Shown piece by piece: positions 9,957-19,237 of a stretch of 64,000 nt of DNA (positions are counted from its first letter, which is position 1; every line of letters begins with the position of its first letter). The position numbers and the translations under genes were made by a program. The DNA is taken from positions 286,449-350,448 of the forward strand of contig SDUX01000011.1 of assembly GCA_008729055.1 (NCBI GenBank). Direction: 5' to 3'. Below the pieces are notes generated by a model. It had not been told where the DNA came from. It made no database searches and worked only from the letters and a program-made list of their open reading frames with translations. This DNA is from Pyropia haitanensis. Taxonomy: Eukaryota > Rhodophyta > Bangiophyceae > Bangiales > Bangiaceae.

Positions 9957-10373
9957 CTAGTACTTGGTGATGCCCAGACGAGTCAATAAATCCACCTCCT
10001 CCTCACGTGGCGTCTCCACCGCAGATGAAGCGCGTCCGAGCGAGTGGTGTACGCCTGACGGACCGCCATTGCGCAACCCGTCACCCGCTCCGTCGGTTGG
10101 AGAAGATTGCTTGACAAAAGCGCACTTGTTCAAGTGGGGAGTCATTCTATCTCTACGCCCAGGCAGCGGCTCCGCTGGAGGGACGACGGCGATGTTGGCG
10201 ATGGCAGCACGATCGCCGTTGCATGCGGACACGTCCTCCAGATACTTCTTGTGAGCCGCCTCGCACGTGCGACAGTATGCCATCCAGTAGTTGGAAGGCG
10301 TGCCGTCAGCCTTCTTGTGGCGCTCATCGGACCGGCGGAACGCCCCCCAGTCCGGGACAATAGGGGCGGGCAT
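9957..10373 (-). CDS. BED-type zinc finger region of the hAT transposase, ended by in-frame TAG
   Basis: From the ATG at 10373 (MPAPIVPDWGAFRR) this gives 138 aa. It shows the BED pattern C-x2-C (YCRTCEAAHKK) and H-x3-C (HLNKC), the DNA-binding module at the N-terminus of many hAT transposases. The frame also stays open upstream to 10640, but only from a GTG. It ends at TAG (9957-9959), and the next seven codons lead in frame into the ATG of the 696-aa transposase. So the two ORFs are most simply one gene with a nonsense change. A separately made BED protein, or readthrough, is the alternative. Confidence 0.7.
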   Translation of the reverse strand: MPAPIVPDWGAFRRSDERHKKADGTPSNYWMAYCRTCEAAHKKYLEDVSACNGDRAAIANIAVVPPAEPLPGRRDRMTPHLNKCAFVKQSSPTDGAGDGLRNGGPSGVHHSLGRASSAVETPREEEVDLLTRLGITKY

Positions 10374-10881
10374 GGTGCAGCGAGTGAAGGGTGGTGAGTG
10401 GGCAACCTTAAAGTCCAAGAGGGAGATAAGCCAGAGTGGGGTTGATGGGCAGAGGGGGGAGAGGGGTGTGGAGACCTGAGCAGGAGGTGTTGTCGTCACA
10501 GCACACAACGCAGTGTGCTGGCCAGGCGGGCTCTGAATGGGACCAGGGTGCCGTGTCGCGCTGTTTGCTCTGGCTGCTGCGGTGCGCGGAGGGCCCCAAC
10601 GTATCGTGCTTGTCAGCTGCTGCAGGAGTGGTTTGTCCACGCTGGGCGGCGACGTACCACTCAGTCGGAATGCTCTTGGCGGGTCTGGGGCTTGCGCACA
10701 GCTTATCTAGCGAAAGGACATTGGTACTTAACTTCATGCAGTCAGTTTTCTCGTGAACAAATCTAACATATTTATCAACCTTACCGAAGAAAAGTCGAGG
10801 GTGACTTACCGATAACGATCGGTATACCGAACTTTACCGATGTCGTTAACCGAACGAGGTTACCGAACTTGCCAACCTTAG

Positions 10882-11143
10882 AGGGGGGGGAGGGGGGGGG
10901 CGCGGGCCGGATCGCATGGGATCAAACGCCCCCCAGAGGGATTTGATAACAGCGGGGGTGTTATCCAGCTATCAAACCCCCCTCACGACCTCTGGGGGGG
11001 GGTTGGATAACATGTTATCCGACCCCCTCCTAGAGGTCGTGTGCGGGGTTCGATAACTGGATAACACCCCCGCTGTTATCAAATCCCTTTCGGGGGCGTT
11101 TGATCCCATGTGATCCGGCCCGCCCCCCCCCTCCCCCCAATCC
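10882..11143. repeat. Long palindrome (foldback), about 260 bp
   Basis: The centre is GGATAACATGTTATCC at 11005-11020. Arms of about 110 bp pair with roughly 90% identity (core 10902-11123), and G-rich/C-rich runs extend the symmetry to about 10882-11143. It contains no ORF with a domain. It lies exactly between the right TIR of the hAT element and the left TIR of the Mutator-like element. It could be a foldback MITE or a cruciform-forming scar. Confidence 0.8.
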
Positions 11144-11231
11144 TTCCCCCACCCCCCACCCTCACACCCCCCACCCCCCACCCTCCCACCCCCCACCCCC
11201 CACCCTCCCACCCCCCACCCCCGTGTATGTG

Positions 11232-11335
11232 GCTGCAAGTAAGTAAGTATGGGTTGCTTCGAGTAAGGTTGGCACCCTTTTTGTTAATGGGACTTGGTTA
11301 CTCGATGTGTCCAGCCGTACCTGCACCTCTAGCCG
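11232..11335 (+). repeat. Left TIR of the MULE
   Basis: The outer ~43 bp match the inverted 17345-17387 with about two substitutions. A second block near 11311-11335 matches 17290-17318. The TIR includes the 14-mer GAGTAAGGTTGGCA at 11261-11274, which also occurs at the hAT left end. Confidence 0.75.
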
Positions 11336-11384
11336 AGCACCCCCCGTGGGCGCCAAAAAACGGGAAAAAAACGCGCCCTGACCA

Positions 11385-11890
11385 GAAATGGCGCCCTGGG
11401 CAGCAGAAATGGCGCCCTGGGCGGCAGAAATGGCGCCATTGGCGCCAAAAAGGGCGCGCTGGGCGCCAAGAAAGTGGCGCGCACCCGGACCGGCGCCCCC
11501 GTCGTCGCCACCCCGCCCCCCGTCGTTGCCACCGCGTCGACCGCCGTCGGCACGCCGCCCCCCGTCGCCGTGCCAGCGCCCCGCGCTGTCGCCACTCCTT
11601 CCCGGGTCGTGGCCACCCCGCCCCCGGTCGTCGACACCTCGCCCCCCGTCGGCAGCGCGGCCCGGTCGCCGCGCCGGCGCCCCGCGCTGTCGCCAACCCT
11701 TCCCGCGTCGTGGCCAGCCCGCCCCCGGTCGTCGACACCCCGCCCCGCGTCGGCAGCGCGGCCCACGTCCTTGGCACTTCGCCCCCCGTCGCCGCGTCGG
11801 CGCCGCCCATCGTCGGCACGCCGTCTCCCGTCGCCGCACCGGCGCCCCCCGTCCTCGCCACCTCGGCCCCCGTCGTGGACACCACCCCCC
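11385..11890 (+). repeat. Degenerate tandem repeats inside the MULE 5' region
   Basis: Four imperfect 21-bp units built on GAAATGGCGCCCTGGGC occupy 11394-11470. They are followed to about 11890 by many degenerate CCCGTCGTCGCCAC-type units. Frames through this stretch are open in several registers only because of the repeat, so I do not treat it as coding. Confidence 0.55.
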
Positions 11891-11940
11891 CACCCTTTGG
11901 GTCATTGTTCCTGCCGACGTCAGTTGCTATCGAGTTGGAG

Positions 11941-14900
11941 ATGGCAACTACGGCGGCCGGAGGGGCGGGAGCTGGAGATGCGCCCCCATTGCCGGCTTCC
12001 GGAGCCTCCGACGCCGGTGGGCCGCGTTTGGGTGCAGAAGAGGAATCCTCTCTTCACCTGCCCGTGCTGGAAGTCGGTCCCAGACGGGCCAAGCGAACGC
12101 TGACGGCGGAAAAGGTGGTTGAGTGCCTCGTGGTGCCATCCTACCCGCAGACGTCGAGCTCAACGACGAGCGGGGTCCTGACCATGGTGCCAGTCGCATC
12201 GGTTGAGACGGGCCTGAGCCCTAAGAGCTTTGTGGCGTACAAGTCGCCGGGGGGGAAGAGCCGCAAGCTGTCGGATCAACTCTCGCTCAGCTTCGGCTTT
12301 TGCACATACAGCTGGACCGAGTACCCGTGCTCTGGCGTGGACGCCTGCACCAACGTTCCTCGCGCTGTTTTGGACATCTCTCACACGGCGCTTGAAGCGG
12401 GGGACGCGGACCAGTACGCCGTCTATGAGAAGGTCTTCGCGGAAGCCAGCTCCGAGACCGCCTCGGCCGACACGGAGCAGCAGGCGCTGGCGAAGGAATG
12501 GGACAAGTATACCTCTGTCGTGGCGCCGTTCCAGCACAAGCAGTGCCCCAACGTTCTCTGCGCGCGCTTGGGGACCCCGCCGAAGGGCAAGGTCGTGACG
12601 ATCCGGTCGTCAGGCAGAAAGTTCCTGGGGTGCGCTGGCTACTCAAGCGTCAACCGGATGAACCACAAGAACGCTTCCATTGCCAACATCCAAAATATGA
12701 GCAACATTGAGAGCTGGATGAGCGACGAGAGGTACGTTCCTATGCGCGTGGGGGATGCGGCTCGCTTTGAGGATGATTCGGGAGCGAGACGGGCTATCTT
12801 TTTTCACGACGCCCGGCGAGGGAGGTTTGGCGCACCTTTTCACAGCCCACCACCGCTCCCACCGATGGCGGTGCGCCCCCGCCTGCCTCTGATCAATGGC
12901 CGACACGATGACTCGGCGGTCGACCCTCCGAGGTCGCGTGCCTTGCGGCAGGCCCGCCCCTCAACCATCTCGCCCCGCGGACGTCGCCGTAACATGGACC
13001 CCGCCCCCCTCCTCGTGACCGTCGCCGGCGGTGCTGCATTCCCGGCGTATCTCTCCCAGTGGCATATGGCGAGGAGCAGTGCACACGCCCGGCCGCGGAG
13101 TACGGTGGCCCCATCTGCCCGCCAACTCTTCCACGGTGGGCATTGTAGACGCACCCACCTCCCTGCAACGGACGACCCCCCCGTCGTTCCTTGGGCGTCC
13201 ATTCGACGGCGGAGACAGAGGGGCGGTCCCCAATGATGGGCGCCGGCCTCCTTCCCCTCCGCCGTGGTCGCGCGCGGAGTACTGATATCCTGTACCAATC
13301 GTTGCTTTAGACGTACTTTTTTCCTCCCTGGCTGCTGTTCTTTTTTTTTTTTTTATCTTCCGCAGAGAGGTGACGGATATCCCCGCAGGCGTCGGCACAA
13401 ACCACCCATGCATGACTATCCGCCCGGCGGGATCGCGATCCGTGTGCAAGTCGCACGCTGGAAAGGCCCAAGCCCTCTCGCGCCACATCGTGTGCAGCAG
13501 CACCCTATACGTCGGGGTGCCGCTCACGGACAGCGGCGACCGGGACCTACGGGGGAGCTTCCTCATCTTCTCAGTCGGCGCGCATACGCACCCCCCCCCC
13601 CCCATCATGTTCTCTACCCGTGGGCTTCTCGTGACCGCCGCGGAGGTCAAGGAGCACCACCACATCTCGCTCGCGGCGGAGGAGGAGGACGTGCGCGCAA
13701 AGCTGGCCGAGGAGTACGGTCGGGTTGTGGCGGCCGTGCCGCAAACGGCGCTGCGGTACGCCCGCCGGCAGGCCGCGGCAGAGAGAAATCCGTGGGGGCA
13801 GGGCCGCGACGCGGCCCTACGGATGGTCGCTCGAGCGGTTGTGGCGGGGGACGCGTACTTCCGTGCCCCCTTTGTCTCTGACGCGACCGCGTACATTTTC
13901 CCGGCCTTTTTTGAGAGCAACGTGCGCCTGGTGGCGAACGGGGTGCTCGCGATCGAGACGGACGAGTACTACAAGGCGGTGGAGTCGGTCGGGCTGTCGC
14001 AGGATGGCGATTTTTTTGTGCTCGCCATCTCCACGACGATCAACAACAAGGGCGTCACTCTGGCGCGCTTCTTTATCCAGCGGGCGACGCGGCTGGTGGC
14101 GCGCACCTGCTACCGCCTTATTTTTCAGGAGGTCTTGAGGGTTAACCCCGACTGGGCGCCCTGGCACGTGCTGGTGCTGCGGCAGTTGTCGGTGGTGGAC
14201 CCCGAGCTTGACGGCGCCCCATCCGCCGAGGTGCTCCAACGAGCAACCGAAATCGCCCGGCGGATGAAGCGCGGCGTGCTGGTGGGCGTCACACTGGACT
14301 TTTCCGCGTCGCTTGCGGGGGGGGTCTGCGACGCGCTGATTGACGTCGGCTTTGACGACTTTGACGTCGACGAGCACGCCCGCAGCATCCTCTTTGGCTG
14401 CAAGGCCCACGCTAACCGCGTGTGCGACCGGGCGCCGCTGACCGTGCGCGCGACGCTGCGGAGGCTTATTGAGTGCTACAACTTGGAGGAGGCGGAGCGG
14501 CTGCGCGCGTTGGTCATCCAGCAGGAGCCGACGCGCGACTGTGCCGGGGTGCTGGGGAACCAGCGCCTGCTTCCTGCGTTTTGTCCCGCCTTCTCTAAGG
14601 CCGACCAGCTGCAGCGAGAGGTGGCCTCGTCGACAACCAACGCTGAGGAGTCCCAGCACGAGCGCGTTTATAAGCTCTGTGGGCGTCGACAGCCGCTGAT
14701 GGTGGCTATGACTGGCAGCAAGTTTGTTGACCAGCGGGATGCTGAGGAGCTGGAGAACGGCCGTGCCGCTGGCGCGTACACCTCGATGGAGCGTGCGGAG
14801 CACTCCCAGCGTCGCCGGGAAAAGCGGCGCCGAGCAACCCGACGGCGAGACGGCGGCGGATCATGGGGAGACGAGGGCACCGGGGAGAGGGAGGCTGAGC

Positions 14901-15433
14901 GCGTTGGTGAGGAGGAGCTCGTCGGACTGGGAGGGGCGGGTGGGGGGGAGGGAGGTGGGGGAGAGGATGGGGGGGACGCGGGGAGGGGCGACGAGGGCGA
15001 GGGGGAGGAGGGATGGGCGGGAGAGGGCGGTGTGAGAGCACCATTGGGAGACGGCGAGATCGCCGCTCGACCACCATTGCCAGCTGCCGCGGGCCAGCAG
15101 CCGAAGAAGCGGCGCCGGGCCGCCGTTCGGGGGCCGCGCGGCACGGCGGCGGACCTCCGCATTGCCGAGCTGGAGAAGCAACTGCTGGAGCAGCGGAACA
15201 AGACGCTGGAGGCAGAGAACGCGGCGCTGAGGAGCCGTGCAGTCCCGGAAAGCGGCGGGTCTGGAAGCGCGGCGCCAGCTGCCGCTATGCCGGCAGCGGC
15301 AGTTGCCGCTGTGCCGACAGCGGCTGCTGCCGCTGTGCCGGCAGCCACGCAAGGAGACGCGGCACCGCCGGCCTGGTTTGTCAACCTCATGATGGCGGCG
15401 ATTCAGAGGCCTGAGTCAACGCCACGGCAATGA
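11941..15433 (+). CDS. MULE-type transposase, predicted two exons (11941-12731, 13366-15433)
   Basis: Exon 1 starts at an ATG and ends at a consensus donor (GTACGT at 12732). Exon 2 follows a T-rich tract and CAG (13363-13365). The phases match exactly (791 nt plus 2068 nt), giving 952 aa. Exon 1 holds a Cys-containing block (CPNVLCARLG, GRKFLGCAGY). Exon 2 holds a WRKY/GCM1- or FLYWCH-like His pair in GAHTHPPPP (His337/339). The MULE core then follows: Asp463 in IETDEYYKAV, the ARFFIQRAT block, Asp575 in VGVTLDFSAS, and the diagnostic C-x2-H in FGCKAHANRV (Cys609, His612). The C-terminus is Arg/Gly-rich with a coiled coil (about 15170-15240) and an Ala-rich tail. It should bind the TIRs and act as a DDE transposase. 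The third acidic residue is not assigned. Confidence 0.7.
12732..13365 (+). other. Predicted intron in the MULE transposase gene
   Basis: A 634-nt segment begins GTACGT and ends in a 14-nt T run followed by ATCTTCCGCAG. Removing it keeps the reading frame. Without removal, the exon 1 frame runs on into low-complexity sequence and stops at 13236, while the exon 2 frame has no ATG at its front. Confidence 0.6.
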
Positions 15434-17289
15434 CGGCAATACCGGCCGTGGAAACAATGACGGTGGCGGCCAGTAGGTTGGCCGTTCAATAGTACTGAGT
15501 GCTTTTCCTTTGACTTCTCGGTTCCAATCCAGGCCCCCAACCACCCCCCCCCCCCGCTCATGGGCGGGGGGGGGGGATGATGGCGGTGATGCCTCCCCAG
15601 TGCACCCGCGCCTCCCCAGTGCACCCGCGTCAGACCACAACACGCACACCCCGCTCGCTGCAGCACAAGCACCCCACCTACGCTGCCAGCCAATGACCGT
15701 GACACCCTCCCCCCCCCCCCTCCCCCCCCCCCATCCTCCCCCCCCCCGCGCTTGCTCTCCTCCCCCTTCCCCTTCCCCCCCCCCCCTCCCGCCCCCCCCC
15801 CTCCCCCCCTTCCACCCCTCCCCCCCCCCTCTTGCCGCCGCTGCCGCCATGCACACCCAGAGCATGGTCGCAAATGGAGCACCTCACCAACCAAGGCAGC
15901 TTTGCGCCGCTCCCCCCCACCGCGCCGCAGAAGGGTGGCCGCCGGAAAGAGGGCGCCCGTTGCTTGGGGGGAGTGGACCCCGGCGGAGGGTGGCCGCCGC
16001 ACGTGCGGGGTGGCCGACGCAGTGGGGTGGCAGCCGTCGTAGGGGAGTGGCCGTCGCTAAGAGGGTTGGATGGTGGCCGCGGCCAACAGGGGCTACGCGT
16101 CGCCGCCGCGAGAAAGGCCCGACTGCCCAGCGGCGCCGGTGACGGCCGAAGGAAGGGGACGACAGCCGCGGGGGGGTGGACGCCGCCAGGGGGGCCTGGC
16201 CACCGCAGAGGTGTGGCCACAAAGGTGGGGTCACGGCGGAGGAGAGGTCGCCGCAGGGGCGGGGTCGCCTCGGTATGGAAGAGGTGACCGTTGCAGGGGG
16301 GGGGTGGCCATACTTGATCGATGACAACCTCAGGTGGGGGGGGGGGGGCATGCCGCGGGGGTCAAGTCCAACGTGCTGAGGGCCCAGAGCGTGGAAGGTG
16401 CCGGCAAAGAAGCGTTGCACGGGGGAGTCGGCCGCAGATGAGGGGTAGCCGCCACAGGGAAGCGGGGGCCCCCACATGGGCGACGTGGAATCAGGGCCGG
16501 AGGTGGCCGCAGTGGTGGGGTGGCCGCTACACGGGGGCGGGGGCCGCCCCAGGGGCGACGTGGCCGCAGGATGGCAGGTGGCCGGAGGGTGGGGTGACCA
16601 CCCCACGGGAAAAATTGCCACACGCGAGGGGTGGCCGCCGGAGGGGGTATCGTCCCTGCGTGATGGACGCCGCGGCAGGAGGGGGGGTCGGCGCAGGGGA
16701 GGAGGGTCCGCCGCAGGGGGGAGTGGCCGCCACTGAAGAGTGGCTGCCCAGCGGGAGCAGGCTCCCACAGGTGAAGAATGCTCGGCGCTCGGGGGCGGCC
16801 GCCGCTCCAGGGTGGTGGCCGGCAGGGGGGTGCCGTGTCCGAGGGGTGGGGGGGGTGGCTGCCGCCGCAGGACAGTGGGGGATGACCGCCGTCAGGGGGG
16901 TGCCGCTTGGGGGTTGCCGCCGCTGCAGGGTGGTCGCCGGCAGGGGGGTGCCGCGTCCGAGGGGGGGGGGGTGGCTGCCGCCGCAGGAGGGGGGCGGGGG
17001 TGGCCGCCGCCGCAGGACAGGGGGGGATGACCGCCGTCAGGGGGGTGCCGCTTGGGGGTTGCCGCCGCTGCAGGGTGGTCGCCGGCAGGGGGGTGCCGCG
17101 TCCGAGGGGGGGGGGTGGCTGCCGCCGCAGGAGGGGGGGGGGTGGTCGCAGGACAGGGGGGGATGACCGTGGTCGGCGGGGGGGTTCCCGTGTCCCACAG
17201 GCGCAGGGGGGTACGACCGACAGGGAGGGACGGGGCGGCTCCTGAGGTGGGCGTCCGACGGCACGCGGCGGACACGTGGGCGGCCGACA
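15434..17289. repeat. G/C-rich minisatellite DNA in the MULE 3' region
   Basis: This stretch has C-runs at 15540-15830 and then GTGGCCGCCGCAGGGG-like motifs on the + strand to about 17250. The clearest array is 16795-17175, with a ~145-bp unit containing GATGACCGCCGTCAGGGG at 16881 and 17026 and a diverged third at 17162. Open frames here are repeat artefacts. Many G-runs could form G-quadruplexes. Confidence 0.65.
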
Positions 17290-17387
17290 CGCTCGAGGTT
17301 CAGGTACGGCTGAGCAAGTTTCCTCGCTCCGATCGTCACAGGCGTGCCAACCTTACTCAAAGCAACCCATACTTACTTCCTTGCAGC
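17290..17387 (-). repeat. Right TIR of the MULE
   Basis: This is the inverted copy of 11232-11335. The outermost ~43 bp (17345-17387) are the best conserved, including TGCCAACCTTACTC at 17345-17358. Confidence 0.75.
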
Positions 17388-17690
17388 GCTCACCCCCCCA
17401 CCCCCCACCCTCACCCCCCCCTCCCACACCCCGTCCCCCCACCCCCCGCCCTCCCCCCCCGCCCCCCCGCCCCCCGCACTCCACCCCCCCCCCCCACCCC
17501 CCGCCCCCCCTCCCACCCCCGGCACCCCCCCTCCCCACCCCCCGTCCGCTTACCCCCCGCCCTCCCCCCCCGCCCCCCCACACTTCACCCCCCCCCCCCA
17601 CCCCCCGCCCCCTACCCACTTTCAACACCCCCCCCCCCCCCCCCCCCCCCCCCCCGTCCCTCCACCTCCCGCCCTCCCCCCCTCCCCTCC
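17388..17690 (+). repeat. Long C-rich tract
   Basis: About 300 bases are almost entirely C with scattered A, T and G, including an uninterrupted run of more than 25 C near 17628-17655. The minus strand could form G-quadruplexes and the plus strand i-motifs. No gene. Confidence 0.7.
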
Positions 17691-18070
17691 CCTAGCTGCC
17701 TCCTCCGCGCGGCAAAGGCGGCGACCGGGGCCACCTCGGCGGCGGCGGCGTCCCCCGTCCCCCCCCCTATTGCCAGCACCGCCGCCACCGCCGCCACCGC
17801 CGCCGTCGGCCGTCCCCGCCGGCGGCGCCTCGCCCGGCGGGGGGAGTGCCGCCGCGGCGGGCGGCGGGGGGCCCCGCACCACCCCACGCCCCCCCCCCCG
17901 TCGGCGGACGGGCTTTATATCGACGCGCCCCCCTGCAGTGACGTCGGCGGCGGCGGCGGCGGTGACGGCGGCGACGCACGCCGCGTCGGCGCCGTCAACC
18001 TCTGTGCGGCACTCATCCACTCGCGCTGCCGCGGCCTGCCCCCCAGCGGCGCGCCCGTCGGCGGCGACCG

Positions 18071-18280
18071 TTGGCCGTCGCGTGGGCGTACCGCTCCGGC
18101 CAGTACGCGGAAGTGTGCATCCCCGCCGTGGCTCACCACGAGTGGCACCCGCTGACGATCGCGTCGGCGCCGCACGAGCGGGCGGTGGTCTTCTTTATCG
18201 CCGTTGCGGGCGGCTGGACCGCCGCGGTCGCCGCCGCGGTCGCCGCCGGGAAACCCGCAGGGGGGGGGGGTGGTGGTGCC
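18071..18280 (+). pseudogene. Fragment resembling a NADPH-oxidase/ferric-reductase FAD-binding domain
   Basis: The frame reads YRSGQYAEVCIP, then HEWHPLTIASAP, then FFIAVAGGWTAAV. That is the FAD-binding HPxT-type motif and its surroundings in the NOX/FRE family, which transfer electrons from NADPH through FAD and haem across membranes. No ATG precedes it in frame, and after about 18260 the frame dissolves into Gly-rich sequence. No NAD-binding or haem-binding membrane part is found nearby. It could be an isolated exon, a pseudogene, or a real gene broken by homopolymer indels (a GGGGGGGGGG run begins at 18260). A Cys-rich stretch in another frame (18408-18560) may be part of the same locus. 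Confidence 0.4.
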
Positions 18281-19237
18281 TGCAGCGGGGGGCAGGGCGG
18301 ATCTGCCGGCGGCGGTGCGGGGCGGCCGCTCCTCCGCCGCTGCCGCCCTATCCACGGTCGGGGATGTGGGCGGCGGGGCGGCGGCGGTGGTGGCGGCGGC
18401 GGCCTCGCGGCGGCGGCGGTGCTGCCGGCGCGCGTTCAACTTTGCCAACGAGACGTGCTGCCCGCGCGCGTGCTGGGTGGTGGCGACGCAGCTCGCGTTT
18501 TGTACGCTCACCGGGTGCTGCCGGCAGATGGGCGTGCCATTTGGGCGGCCGTGCAAGTGAGGGGACAAAGTGGGGTGGCGGACGAACAGGGAACAGTGGG
18601 GTGGGGGTGGGGAGGCACAGACAGGGGGGGGTGGAAGGTAGGGGGTGAGGGGGCTGGGCGGGTGGTGGAGGGGGCCTTGGTCTCGGGGACTCGTGGTGGA
18701 TCGGTCTTGGCGGCGGCGCCGTGCCGGCGGATGGTGGGGGCGTGTGCCGGCTGTGGTGGAGGTGGGCCGGAGGGCGGCCTGTGGTTCTGTGACCGCCGCA
18801 AGTCGGCCGTCGATTGCCAGTGCGGGCGGTGCCCCAAACCAAGAACACGCGCCCGTGCCTCATCTGTCTGTGTCGCTCTGATCCGCCCGCCCTACTAGCT
18901 AGGCCTCACAGCGATCCCAAAATGCGGATTTTGCGTTTTGGTTGAGATCCCCAGGTATCTATTACGTGTGGCGACGGTGCCTGCAGCCGTGGCAGGCGTG
19001 GGTGCGTGTGCCAGTGGTGGGCGCGCGTTGGTGGCCGCGGGCCGTAGAGGATGCACGTTTGGGATCTGGCTCCCGGTGTCGATTTTGCTCCATCGAGCGT
19101 CTGCCGTTCGCGGCCGCTCTACCGCTCGCCACCCCTCCCGCTCCCGTCGCTTTGTTCCTTGTCCCTTTCCTCCTGACCTCGCCTTCCTTCCCCCCCGCGC
19201 CCCTCCCCCCAGCCTCCCCACACGTGACGGCGGAGCA
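18281..19237. other. Low-complexity spacer upstream of the FkbM gene
   Basis: 18281-18560 is Gly/Ala/Cys-coding in one frame without a known domain. 18560-18900 is G-rich. 18900-19237 is less biased and should hold the promoter and 5' UTR of the methyltransferase gene, but no clear TATA box is visible. Confidence 0.35.

Larger units (their letters stand above)
7624..10880 (-). mobile_element. hAT-superfamily DNA transposon
   Basis: Terminal inverted repeats TAAGGTTGGCA lie at 7624-7634 and, inverted, at 10870-10880. Both subterminal regions are rich in TTACCGA/TCGGTAA motifs (7635-7710 and 10790-10866), typical of hAT binding sites. The interior encodes a hAT transposase and, in the same frame upstream, a BED-type zinc finger. 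I find no matching 8-bp duplication (GCTGAGAG on the left, GAGGGGGG on the right), so one end may have been altered, or the right end was changed by the adjoining palindrome. The length of 3.26 kb is normal for an autonomous hAT. Confidence 0.7.
11232..17387 (+). mobile_element. Mutator-like (MULE) DNA transposon with ~100-bp TIRs
   Basis: The sequence from 11232 (GCTGCAAGTAAGTAAGTATG) is repeated inverted, ending at 17387, with few mismatches over the outer ~43 bp. A second matching block (CAGCCGTACCTG..CCTC) lies at about 11311-11335 and 17290-17318. Long TIRs and a MULE-type transposase inside support a 6.2-kb autonomous Mutator-like element. The 3' third (15.4-17.3 kb) is non-coding and holds G-rich minisatellites. 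No exact 9-bp target duplication is seen (GTGTATGTG versus GCTCACCCC). C-rich tracts flank both ends on the + strand. Confidence 0.7.

Noticed and set aside
7616..10888. 8-bp target duplication of the hAT element
   Set aside because: GCTGAGAG and GAGGGGGG do not match, so I do not claim a duplication.
16321..17166. 281-aa frame across the G-rich minisatellite
   Set aside because: Open only because of the ~145-bp repeat; no non-repeat coding signal.
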